From CALWZE01 sp964645785 (GTDB lineage: Bacteria; Bacillota; Clostridia; Oscillospirales; Ruminococcaceae), in NCBI GenBank assembly GCA_964645785.1, contig CAZYAV010000006.1, positions 1-64,000 of the forward strand: 64,000 bases of DNA. The letters run 5' to 3'. Below the pieces are notes generated by a model. The model ran no database searches. It worked only from the letters and a program-made list of their open reading frames with translations, and was not told the origin of the DNA. Positions 43,534 to 51,944 of this stretch are shown here, in pieces. A program made the position numbers and the translations under genes. Within the stretch, counting starts at the first letter, position 1; every line of letters starts with the position of its first letter.

Positions 43534-45096
43534 ATGAAAAAATGCATAACCCTGCTGCTGTCCATGCTGCTGCTTGCCGGTCTCTTTGGCTGCGGGCGGC
43601 AGGTGCAGCCCGGGGATGACAGCGCGCCGTCCGCGCCGCAGGATACAAGCCGCCCCTTGCCCGGGCAGGCGGAAGAGGTCACTGTGCTGGAACAGGTGGA
43701 GAAGGGCACGCTTACCGACAGCGAGGGCTATGAGTATGAGTATTCCTACTGCCTGCCCAGCATCGACGCGGACACCCCCGGCGCGCGCGCCATCAACGAG
43801 GAAATCAATGAAATCTACGGCGTTGTAATGGAGGAAAGCCTTGCGTGGATCCGCCGCGGGGAACTGCCCTTATATAGCGAGATCACCTATGATGCATACC
43901 GCAGCGGCGGCATCCTGAGCCTTGTCCTCAAGGCCGCCTACGGCTATGACTCTTACGGCAATTACAGCGTCTACCACTACGATACGGCCAGCGGCACCCG
44001 GCTGCAAAACAAGGATATTATCGAGCGGCTGGGCTTTTCTGAAGAGGAAGTCCTCACCGCACTGCGCCGCGCGGCGGCACAGATGTATGACAGCCTCTAC
44101 GCCGACTACTGGCACATTATCGAGGATACGCAATCGGGCGGCTTTCAGCAGATGCGCAGCGAGACGCTCTCGCAGCGGCGCCTGAATCTGGATGTGCCCC
44201 TCTACATGGACGGCGAAGAGCTGTGCGCCGTCGTCCGCATCAGCAACGACATGAGCGGGGATTTGCACAGCACCCTCACATTAAATCTGACCCCCGCCAG
44301 CAAAACGGCGGTCGATAACAGGTTTGATTTTGTGGACATCACCTGCCAGAACGGGGAGCTCTCTCTTTGCTTTCAAAAAACGCCATCGAGCGGGGAATTT
44401 TTAGAAAGCTCCGCCATCGAATGCGGAAAAGATTACCCGGTGCATGGGCTTTACAGCAGCTATACCAGGGTCTGCACCGCCCTTGCCGGTTCGGCCGAAA
44501 CGCCATGGCTCTTTTTGCTCACGAGCGAGGGTCGGGTGGAATATGTTGACCTGAGCGCGGGGCTTGCAACCGGGTACTTCTGTGCTGGCGGGCCGCTGCT
44601 TGGACTCGACATCTGGCCGATCGTTGATTTTACCGAAGAGCTGGACTACAGCGGCTTTCCCACGGTGTACGGCGTTGGCCAGGAGGGGCAAACGGTCGAT
44701 CTGCTGGCGCTCATAGAGGCCGAGAGGCACATTCTGCCGGCCACATTCATGAGCGGCTGGGATACCCCATCCGCCGGGAATCCGGCCGGGCATGCCAATC
44801 TTCAGCTCTGGCAGGGTGGCAACGGCGACAACGCCCGGCTTGTCTATGATTTCCGGCAGCCGGTGGAAGAGCTGTACGGCGTTTTCCGGTATTTCGGCAT
44901 GAACGAGCAGGGCATGGTATACGCCTATCAGCTGTGGCCGGACGGCGAGAGCCGGAGCATACTTGGGGTGGCCGCCCTCGAGCGGCACGACACCCCGCGG
45001 GATTCCCTTTTGTGCGTGACCGAGCTGAGCGGGTCACCCCTTTTGGGCAATAAACCCGGCGATGTCACTGAATTGACGGCAGGTGCAGCTGGCTAA
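43534..45096 (+). CDS. Large lipoprotein with an N-terminal DUF3298-like domain
   Basis: A TTG (43531) directly followed by an ATG (43534) could each start it; GAGAGGAG precedes both. The product is 520 residues: lipobox (LAGLFGCG), then a domain (about 50-270) with GYEYEYSYCLPSIDADTPGARAINEEINE and the motif LQNKDII, which recall the DUF3298/RsiV-type exported domains. The C-terminal half has no match I know. Exported and lipid-anchored. Confidence 0.75.
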   Translation: MKKCITLLLSMLLLAGLFGCGRQVQPGDDSAPSAPQDTSRPLPGQAEEVTVLEQVEKGTLTDSEGYEYEYSYCLPSIDADTPGARAINEEINEIYGVVMEESLAWIRRGELPLYSEITYDAYRSGGILSLVLKAAYGYDSYGNYSVYHYDTASGTRLQNKDIIERLGFSEEEVLTALRRAAAQMYDSLYADYWHIIEDTQSGGFQQMRSETLSQRRLNLDVPLYMDGEELCAVVRISNDMSGDLHSTLTLNLTPASKTAVDNRFDFVDITCQNGELSLCFQKTPSSGEFLESSAIECGKDYPVHGLYSSYTRVCTALAGSAETPWLFLLTSEGRVEYVDLSAGLATGYFCAGGPLLGLDIWPIVDFTEELDYSGFPTVYGVGQEGQTVDLLALIEAERHILPATFMSGWDTPSAGNPAGHANLQLWQGGNGDNARLVYDFRQPVEELYGVFRYFGMNEQGMVYAYQLWPDGESRSILGVAALERHDTPRDSLLCVTELSGSPLLGNKPGDVTELTAGAAG

Positions 45097-45141
45097 AGCT
45101 GCCGCCCGACCCATAAAACAACCACAAGGGAGGAAACAACA

Positions 45142-46176
45142 ATGGGACTGTTTGGAAATCTGTTTGAAAAGAAGCAATGCTCCATCTGCGGGGGCGACAT
45201 CGGCCTGATGGGCAACCGCAAGCTGGAGGACGGTAACTGCTGCAAGGATTGCGCGGCAAAGCTCTCGCCGTGGTTCAGCGAACGGCGGCAGAGCACCGTG
45301 GCGGACATTAAGGCGCAGCTGGAATACCGCGAGGCCAACCGGGAAAAGGTGGCGGCATTCCACGCCACCCGCACGCTGGGGGATGACACCAAGGTGATTT
45401 TGGACGAGGACGCGGGTCTCTTTATGGTCACCTCCGCCCGCAACTGGCAAAGCGCCAACCCCGATGTGCTGGCCTTTTCCGATGTGACGGGTTGCAATTT
45501 GGACATCGAGGAAGACCGAACCGAGATCGAGTATAAGGACGCGGAGGGCAAGCGCCAAAGCTTCAACCCCAAGCGCTACGCCTATTCCTACGATTTTTAT
45601 ATCGTCATCCAGGTCAACAATCCGTACTTCAACGAAATCCGCTTCAAGCTGAATGATTCCAGCGTGGACAACGACGAGGAGACCCTGCTGGACAGCCCCA
45701 CGGCCATGCCGCGCTCCCGCTCCGGCGCAGCCCGTCCCGGCGCAGTCCGCCCTGATGCGGCGCGTCCTGGCGCGGCGCGTCCCGGTGCGGCTCGACCTGA
45801 TGCGGCGCGCCCCGGTGCTGTTCGTCCCGGTGCAGCGCGTCCTGATGCGGCGCGTCCCGGTACAGCGCGTCCCGGCACGGCGCGCCCCGGCGCGGAACGG
45901 CCGATGCCCGGCCGCACCCCCATGGGCGGCGGGGTGCCGGGCGGCATTCCCGTCTCCAACGCCGACGAGGTGCGCGCCAGCCTGGAGTATCAGCAGTATG
46001 AGCAGATGGGACAGGAGATACGCGACGCTCTGCTGCAGGTGCGGCAGGATGTGCGGGACAGCGCGGCGGCGGCAAACGCACCCAAAATGGCGGTGACCTG
46101 CCCCTTCTGCGGCGCCACCACAACGCCGGACGCTTCCGGCTGCTGCGAATTCTGCGGCGGAGCCATCGGCGGCTGA
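45142..46176 (+). CDS. DUF4428-like zinc protein with Ala-Arg-Pro repeats and C-terminal ribbon
   Basis: ATG after GGGAGG. The 344-residue protein opens with a DUF4428-type zinc site (C13, C16, C33 or C34, C37) and a PH-like beta domain (about 85-185). Residues 194-252 are an array of pentapeptides AARPG, ARPDA and variants, and the C-terminus holds a zinc ribbon (CPFCGATTTPDASGCCEFCGG). No signal peptide: cytosolic. It resembles the SPFH protein in placing a zinc ribbon after a flexible linker. Confidence 0.85.
   Translation: MGLFGNLFEKKQCSICGGDIGLMGNRKLEDGNCCKDCAAKLSPWFSERRQSTVADIKAQLEYREANREKVAAFHATRTLGDDTKVILDEDAGLFMVTSARNWQSANPDVLAFSDVTGCNLDIEEDRTEIEYKDAEGKRQSFNPKRYAYSYDFYIVIQVNNPYFNEIRFKLNDSSVDNDEETLLDSPTAMPRSRSGAARPGAVRPDAARPGAARPGAARPDAARPGAVRPGAARPDAARPGTARPGTARPGAERPMPGRTPMGGGVPGGIPVSNADEVRASLEYQQYEQMGQEIRDALLQVRQDVRDSAAAANAPKMAVTCPFCGATTTPDASGCCEFCGGAIGG
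45724..45900 (+). repeat. 15-bp coding tandem repeat array (Ala-Arg-Pro-Gly/Asp-Ala)
   Basis: About 12 copies of a degenerate 15-bp unit such as GCGCGTCCCGGTGCG encode the pentapeptide array. Unit copies differ at third positions, so the array is old or under selection for the peptide, but length variation by slippage is likely. Confidence 0.85.
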
Positions 46177-46278
46177 GCGTCTGCGTCGCCGATACAGGGG
46201 TTCGTCGTTCCCCGGCAGCATCCCTGCCCGGGGAACGGCAAATTCCGTCCGTTATGCAAAGCAAGGGAGGAAAAGGCC

Positions 46279-46950
46279 TTGAAGGATCATCCTAGATCGG
46301 GAGCGTTGGGCGTATGGAGCCTTCTGGGGCTTGCGCTGCTCTATTTCATCGCGCGGCATTTCTTCCCGTCGCTTTCCACCCTGCTTCTCGTCCTTGCGGC
46401 GGTTGTGGCCTTTGGCATTGTCGCGCTGGTGGCGCTGGTCGTTGTCTTCGCCTTCCGCAAGCCCAAGCAGCGCGGTGAGCCGGCGGGCAGCGGCCAGTCA
46501 ACAGTTCTTCAACAGGGTCGGGCTGACCTTCTCACGCTGCGCGGGCTTCTCCTGCGCGTAAAAGACGGGCAGGTGCGCGCTCTGGGCGAAACTGTCTGCC
46601 GCGAAATCGAGCAGATTCTCCGCGTCCTGAAGGAGCGTCCGGAGGATATTCCTCTGGTGCGGCAGCTGTTTCCGTTCTATCTGCCCGCCCTCATCGACAT
46701 TCTGCGGCAGTTGATTCGCCTGGAACAGAGCGGCGTATCGGATTCGGAGCTCACCGAAAAGGTCATCACCTGCCTGCGCGATATGCAGGCCGTGCTGGAA
46801 AAGCTGCACGCCGGTCTTTTGAGCAACGGCAAGCTGGAGCTTGCCGCGGAGATGGAGGCTTTGGCGCAGTTCTGCCGCCGGGAGGGTCTGCTTGCAGACT
46901 CCGCGCATCCGGCAGAAGGCGGCGGGTCGGATATCACCCCGTCCCCATAG
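46279..46950 (+). CDS. XpaC-like membrane protein
   Basis: Starts at a TTG with GGGAGG 9 bases upstream. The 223-residue protein has two N-terminal TM helices (9-28 and 31-58) and a helical cytosolic domain (LGETVCREIEQILRVLKERPEDIPLVRQLFPFYLPALIDILRQLIRLEQSGV ... LTEKVITCLRDMQAVLEKLHAGLLS) like the XpaC (bromo-chloroindolyl phosphate hydrolysis) family, which is found with TelA-type toxic-anion/stress proteins. It closes the plus-strand array; a repeat with a terminator hairpin follows. Confidence 0.78.
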   Translation: MKDHPRSGALGVWSLLGLALLYFIARHFFPSLSTLLLVLAAVVAFGIVALVALVVVFAFRKPKQRGEPAGSGQSTVLQQGRADLLTLRGLLLRVKDGQVRALGETVCREIEQILRVLKERPEDIPLVRQLFPFYLPALIDILRQLIRLEQSGVSDSELTEKVITCLRDMQAVLEKLHAGLLSNGKLELAAEMEALAQFCRREGLLADSAHPAEGGGSDITPSP

Positions 46951-46962
46951 CCGGGCAGGAGG

Positions 46963-47073
46963 CTCTGGCTCGCTGCCAGCTTTTTGCGGTTAAAGGCTCG
47001 CAGCTTTTTGCTCTATGATTGTTTTCCCGGTTCTTCCGTTCCGGAGCAAAGCCCGCTTTGCTCCGGATTTTTG
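46963..47073 (+). repeat. 110-bp dispersed repeat, copy 2, ending in a terminator
   Basis: About 90 percent identical to 22138-22246. It ends in CCGGAGCAAAGC-CC-GCTTTGCTCCGG followed by ATTTTT (47040-47073), an intact member of the GGAGCAAAGC terminator family, and so likely ends the plus-strand array. Confidence 0.88.
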
Positions 47074-47129
47074 CCTGAAATTTATATATTGAACCACAAT
47101 GTGTTTCAATAATCATGCAATTTCCCAAT

Positions 47130-47369
47130 TTTACAGGGATAAACTTCGGATCCCTAGCAATCTTTTCAAAGGCCTTGTCCACAACCTTCATAATAGCAAG
47201 GGAGCTGCTGTGGGGCATCCCTTTCGCTCTCGACCCTTCCCTCCTCTATACAGTTGATAAAATGCTTCAGCTCGTATTCATAGCCCGTCGTCCCCGCGGG
47301 GAAGTCGTGCAGGAAGTCGACCGGCGCCGGAACCGAATCACAAGGGGCAGCATAACAGACCGCCGTCAT
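47130..47369 (-). pseudogene. Gfo/Idh/MocA oxidoreductase, C-terminal fragment with frameshift
   Basis: On the minus strand one frame reads GYEYELKHFINCIEEGRVESER and, one base out of phase, MPHSSSLAIMKVVDKAFEK. Together they match the C-terminal end of Gfo/Idh/MocA sugar dehydrogenases (GYEYE ... CI..G...S..MPH..SL.IM...D). An extra G near 47219 shifts the frame. The NAD-binding N-terminal two thirds are absent. It lies downstream of a broken LacI gene, so both seem to be relics of a sugar-use locus. Confidence 0.7.
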
Positions 47370-47637
47370 AAACCTGCATCGCGCTTAAACTTCCGATTGC
47401 CGCATTCGCCTGTTTATCCCCTGCCGCATCCGCGCGTCCCGGCCGCGCCTTCGTTTTGCTTTGTCGTCCCCGTCCGCCCTATCCGGCGCAGCTCTGTCCT
47501 TTCGCCGTGCCGGATGTCTGGAAGGTTTTCGCAGGGCAGCCGCTAACGGGTTCTCCCCCGGGTATCTTCTCCCCCTTACGGGAGAAGGTCACGCTTTTGC
47601 TCTTCGATCATTGCGATTTTGATTGTCCCCGGCCGGA

Positions 47638-48231
47638 TTACTTTCGCCTTGTGGTATTTCTCAGCAGCAGCTTCGGGTAGAGCTTCAAGTCCATCTCCGC
47701 CTCCTTCCCGTTGATGAGCTGCTCGCAGGCCTGGAAACAGGCATATTCGTTATCCGAATACACCCCATGAACCAGGTCGACGCCGGTCACCTTTCTGTCC
47801 AGCATGACCATCGGTATTCCGTATTTCTTCGGCAAAAGGTGCTCTGCCCTGCCGTTCAGGCCGGTCGGAATCAGGATGATTCCATCCACCTTCTTGACGA
47901 CTAGATTCCGGATGCACTCCAGATCTTTCTCCAGCGAAAAATCCGTCATCATGATAATAAGAAAATAGTCTTCCTGTTTCGCTCTCTTTTCAACGGCGAG
48001 CGCAATCTCGGCAAAAAAGGGGTTCAGGATATCGGGTATCGCAAGGGCAATACTCTTCCTGGCATGGGCATTTCCGCCGGCGGCATTGCTGTAGTGCATG
48101 GAATCAATGACGTCCTGAACCTTTTTGCGGGTCGCTTCCCCCACCCCTACCAGCGAATGATTGAGCACACGGGATACCGTAGCCTTTGACACACCGGCAG
48201 TTTTTGCGATTTCCTCCACGGTAACGCGCAT
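47638..48231 (-). pseudogene. LacI-family regulator with internal deletion
   Basis: The ATG follows AAGGAG. The first 175 or so residues are a normal LacI start: RVTVEEIAKTAGVSKATVSRVLNHS (DNA-binding head), then the first half of the sugar-binding core (IALAIPDILNPFFAEIALAVEKRAKQ). The frame then jumps, after DNEYACFQACEQLI, to LKLYPKLLLRNTTRRK, which looks like the extreme C-terminus of the family. About 140 residues of the core are missing with the frame kept, giving 197 instead of about 335 residues. DNA binding may persist; sugar response should not. Confidence 0.75.
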
Positions 48232-48281
48232 CGCTGACTCCTTGCTTGTTTTCTCTCTCGGCTACATTCACATTCTAATTG

Positions 48282-48296
48282 AGAAACATTGTTTCT
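48282..48296 (-). promoter_or_regulatory. Palindromic operator upstream of the LacI gene
   Basis: AGAAACATTGTTTCT is a perfect palindrome about one central base, 50 bp upstream of the start codon. A weak -10 TAGAAT lies just downstream on the minus strand. Probably autoregulatory. Confidence 0.55.
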
Positions 48297-48563
48297 TGAA
48301 TATGCTTTTTCGCTAAATCCATCCTCTTTTTTGTATGATCTACCAATAAACAACGCCCTATTATTTCTATATTCTGTGCAGGAATTTACAAGCAGCAAAA
48401 TATTTGTGAAACAACCTTGCGTAACATTTGTTACGCTCTCCGATGCCATTCAAATGATTCGATGGATTTCCCGGAGCTCTGCGTTCGAGCACAGGCTGCG
48501 CCATGGCATCCGCGGATTTTAAAGAAATGGAATCCCCTGGTTGCTTGATCCGGTATTTTATTG

Positions 48564-48788
48564 TCAGCATCGGCGCCTGTGACAGCGCACAAAAGGCACC
48601 GTGAAAAACGCAATTCTGTGGTGAAGCCGGAGAAAAAAGGGCAAGCTCCCAGGCGGGACAGGAAAAAGCCCGGAAAGGGAGTCGACGAGCGAAAGAAAAG
48701 CAATAATAGCCAAAGCAGACGCAGAAAAGCTTGAGAGCAGAAGCTCTGCCTCTTTTGTGCGGTTGCCGATGGCTGTGATTTTTACCAT
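48564..48788 (-). CDS. Possible small hydrophobic protein
   Basis: A 74-residue frame starts MVKITAIGNRTKEAELLLSSF with AAGGGGAAGAACACC before the ATG and has one hydrophobic segment (SASALAIIAFLSLVDSLSGLF); it ends in a basic tail. I do not recognise it. It may be a relic, since it lies among decayed genes. Confidence 0.35.
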   Translation of the reverse strand: MVKITAIGNRTKEAELLLSSFSASALAIIAFLSLVDSLSGLFPVPPGSLPFFLRLHHRIAFFTVPFVRCHRRRC

Positions 48789-48872
48789 GGTGTTCTTCCC
48801 CTTTTTGAATTTGTTTATTTAAAAGCAGAGAGAGGGAACGATGTTCCATTCACCGTTTTCAGGCAAAGAAAA

Positions 48873-48902
48873 AGGCCGGGATTCGTTTTTCTCATCCCGG
48901 CC
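48873..48902 (-). terminator. Terminator-like hairpin
   Basis: AGGCCGGGAT pairs with ATCCCGGCCT around 10 bases; the minus-strand exit is TTTTTC. The T tract fits a transcript running leftwards, perhaps from the ABC permease gene 700 bp away. Confidence 0.65.
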
Positions 48903-49586
48903 TCGCGGTTGTTCTTAATATCCTGTTTTAGTTTAGCTGCTGGGAATCGCCTATTTTTGATAAATATCGAATACTTCAGGACACAGGTCTCATCCGCCTG
49001 TCAAAAAGCCCGGTTTGTGCCTGCGGAGTGTGAAGCCTTTTTCACGACTTCAAAGCGCCGAAAAGCCCCTGAAGCAGGAGTTTTTCGGCGATGAGGGTTG
49101 AACGCTCGTAACTCGCAAAAAGTTGGCAGCGACGGCGAACCCGAGCGGGACGTTTTGCGATGAGGAGGGACAGCGGCGCGAGCGCACCGGCAGCTTTTTA
49201 TTAAAAAAGCCGCCGCAAGCGATATGAAGCTTGCGGAGACGTGGAAGGACTTGACAAAAAAGATGCAACCCTAAAATTGTATTTAGCAGAATATTTATAT
49301 TGTTATGAAGACATAGCAGAATCGCAAAGGAAATACTACCTCCGAACCAAACTTTTGCGGAAGCACAGAAGTATTCCTTATTTGACAAACACACTTTTCG
49401 ATAAAATTGTTCGAAAAGTGAGACTCATCCATCAAGCGTTAGATTTAATGCTTTTCATGGCGTGCTCACATATTTCCCCTATTTGAGATATATCACCTTT
49501 TATCTCATTAATCAGTTTTTATCAAATAAGGCAACAATCATGCAATGACATTAGTGGTTAATGGGTATTCTACCCCTTATTTAAAT
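48903..49586. other. AT-richer gap with little coding signal
   Basis: Composition changes abruptly at the edge of the ABC permease gene. It contains a minus-strand relative of the dispersed repeat (CTCGCAAAAAGTTGGCAGCGA near 49110-49130) and one small open frame (49241). Otherwise I see nothing. Confidence 0.5.
49241..49486 (+). CDS. Possible small basic protein, AT-rich
   Basis: An 81-residue frame (GTG start, GCGGAG close before it) reads MEGLDKKDATLKLYLAEYLYCYEDIAESQRKYYLRTKLL and is basic, rich in Leu, Tyr and Lys, and clearly AT-richer than its surroundings. No family is recognised. It may be a transferred fragment or chance. Confidence 0.3.
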   Translation: MEGLDKKDATLKLYLAEYLYCYEDIAESQRKYYLRTKLLRKHRSIPYLTNTLFDKIVRKVRLIHQALDLMLFMACSHISPI

Positions 49587-51944
49587 TTATGCAAACTCTT
49601 TTTTGACTGTCACGCCCGCCGCCGCGGCGTAGCCCGCGAGCACCGCCGCGAGCAGCAGATAAATCCAGACCTGCCCGCCCGTTTTGAGGAACTCGGGCGC
49701 GGAGAAGAGCGGATAGGCGCTGAGGTACCTGAACTGCTCGTCGAGCAGCTCGCTCAGCACGAGCGGCACGCAGAACACCCCTGTGTTCAGCGCGAGCGCG
49801 GCGACGGTGTTCGGCGCCTTGCAGCTGACGGCGGACATGATCACCACCGCCGCGAAAGCGCCCGCGCACCGCGAGAGCACCGCGAAGAGCGCGAGCGTCC
49901 AGATGCCGAAAACCCGCCACGCCGTGCCGAACTGCATAAGGCTGCGCAACGGGTAGAAAAGCCCCGGCAGACCGTAGAAGCGCAACACGACGATAAGCCG
50001 CGCGAGCACCGAGCACACCGCGGCAAAGCAGGCGGCCGCCGCGCACAGCCTCATGCGGCACCGAAAGGTGTACCGCCGCCCGAGCGGCGTCGTCTTGACG
50101 AGCTTCAGCATCCCCGACTTTTTCTCTTTTGCGACGATGTCCGAGACGCACAGGGTCAGCGCGATCATGCACCAGAGCGTCTCGCGGGGGCTGTAGACGC
50201 CGCCCGTGTCGAACAGTCGCGCATAGCCCGTGTCATAGACAAGGCACGCGCCCTCTGTCCCGGCCGCATACGCGACGTTCCCGTAGAGCACCCGCACAAA
50301 CACCGCGTAGTCCCGGACGAGGTCGTCGTACCGCGCCGCCATGAGGGAATACTCGTCGTCGGTGACTTCGCCCCGCGCGCGCTTTGCCTCGAGCTCGTGC
50401 AGGGGGATGAATTCCTCGCTCTTCGCCCTGAGCCAATCGTAGGCCTCCATGTCGTACCGCCCGCCGAGCTCGAGCATATAGGTGCGGTAGCGCAGCTCGT
50501 CCGACGAGAGATAGACCTCCTCGCTGAGCCCCGCGCAAACCTGTGAGACAAAAAACAACGCGAGCACGAGCGCCGCGCCGTTCTGCACAAGGAACTTGTA
50601 GCCCTCGGTGAACCGCACGCTCGTGCAGCGCACCCGTTCGAGCGGCAGGATGCCGCCGCCCGCCCTCGCCGCGTCCCTTGCCGCGAGCCTCGGGTACACC
50701 GCAACAAACAGCAGCGCCGTCGCGGCGGCGAACAGCGACACCGCGATAAACTCGACGGCAAACCGCGAGCAGGGCTTGTCCAGAATGTTGATGTTGAAAT
50801 AGACACCCAGCAGCTCGTTGGTGTTGAGCGCGCTCAAGAGGTTGGCGTATTTAAAGGCCGCCCATCTCCCCGTCGCGGGGATCAGCGCCCGCACGGCAAA
50901 GCTCGCCCCGAGCAGGGCGAAGACGGTCAAAAACGAGCTCCACACCTGCCTGAAGCACAGGCACACCGTCAGCATGACGAGCGCGACGCAGGCAAGCACC
51001 CCGCTTTTTACCGCAAGAAACAGCAGCAGATACTCCCCGACGCTCACCCGCAGCACCGAGTGGGTCAGAAACGGGACCGACTGGATGCTGCGTGAGAGAT
51101 CGCCGAGACCGAACGAGAGCCCGCAAACCAGCAGGCTGCCGCCGTAAAAGACGGCGACCACGGCAAGCAGGCTCAAAAAGACAGCCGCGATCTTTGCGGC
51201 GGCCGTCCTTCTCTTTCCGCGCGGGGTGCTGCGCGTCAGGCGCAAAAGCCCCTTTTCGCGCTCCTCGGTGAGCACGGTCAGCGAGAGAAACATCGCCGCC
51301 GCGAGCAGCAGCCAGTCGGTGACGGAAAAATCCAGCGCGGTCTCAAGTCCCGCCTGCGGGAAGTAGTCGATTTCGACCCCGCGCAGCCGCCCGTATGCCT
51401 CGGCGGACGCCGCGATGTTAAGCCGGTCATAGCCCGCCGCGTCGTCCGCAAAAATCGAGATGCCCGACAGTCGCGCCGCCTTTTGCTCCATCTCGTCGAT
51501 AAAGGCGGGGTGGGCGTATACCTCGTCCGCCTCTTTTTTGATTTTTAAAAAGAACCGCGCGTTTTCGGCGAGGCCGCCTGTATACCCCGGGTCCCGCCGC
51601 ACGGCGTAATAGAGCCGAAGATACGGCTCGGTGAAGTATTCGGCATAGCGCGCCCGCGTCTCGGCGTCGTACATTCCCGTCTGCTCCTCGCGGGTGACAA
51701 CCTCGTCGACGGTCGCTAAAATCCGCGCCGTTTCCGCCTCCTGCTCGATAAAAGCGGCCTTTTGTTCGGCGCTCAAGGGCCGCAGATTGTCCGCGAGCTC
51801 GCGGTAGGCCGCGACCGTGCCGCCGTCAAAGTCGTTCATCATCCACAGCAGAAAGAAATCCAGCGCGAGCAGCGCCGCGAGCGCGGCTAAAAACCGGCGC
51901 GAGCGCCAGATTTTTCTGAACTCGAAGAACACCAAACGAATCAT
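49587..51944 (-). CDS. ABC-2-type permease, duplicated (two half-permeases in one chain)
   Basis: The 785-residue protein has two units, each starting with a helix, a long extracytoplasmic loop and then a five-helix block: N-terminal MIRLVFFEFRKIWRSRRFLAAL, with SLTVLTEEREKGLLRLTRSTPRGKRR at about 230, and again SDIVAKEKKSGMLKLVKTTPLGRRYTFRC at about 605. The KGLLxLTRSTPxGKRR segment is the coupling region facing the ATPase. Its ATG overlaps the ATPase gene. Probably an exporter or lipid/lipoprotein transport system; substrate unknown. Confidence 0.85.
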   Translation of the reverse strand: MIRLVFFEFRKIWRSRRFLAALAALLALDFFLLWMMNDFDGGTVAAYRELADNLRPLSAEQKAAFIEQEAETARILATVDEVVTREEQTGMYDAETRARYAEYFTEPYLRLYYAVRRDPGYTGGLAENARFFLKIKKEADEVYAHPAFIDEMEQKAARLSGISIFADDAAGYDRLNIAASAEAYGRLRGVEIDYFPQAGLETALDFSVTDWLLLAAAMFLSLTVLTEEREKGLLRLTRSTPRGKRRTAAAKIAAVFLSLLAVVAVFYGGSLLVCGLSFGLGDLSRSIQSVPFLTHSVLRVSVGEYLLLFLAVKSGVLACVALVMLTVCLCFRQVWSSFLTVFALLGASFAVRALIPATGRWAAFKYANLLSALNTNELLGVYFNINILDKPCSRFAVEFIAVSLFAAATALLFVAVYPRLAARDAARAGGGILPLERVRCTSVRFTEGYKFLVQNGAALVLALFFVSQVCAGLSEEVYLSSDELRYRTYMLELGGRYDMEAYDWLRAKSEEFIPLHELEAKRARGEVTDDEYSLMAARYDDLVRDYAVFVRVLYGNVAYAAGTEGACLVYDTGYARLFDTGGVYSPRETLWCMIALTLCVSDIVAKEKKSGMLKLVKTTPLGRRYTFRCRMRLCAAAACFAAVCSVLARLIVVLRFYGLPGLFYPLRSLMQFGTAWRVFGIWTLALFAVLSRCAGAFAAVVIMSAVSCKAPNTVAALALNTGVFCVPLVLSELLDEQFRYLSAYPLFSAPEFLKTGGQVWIYLLLAAVLAGYAAAAGVTVKKEFA

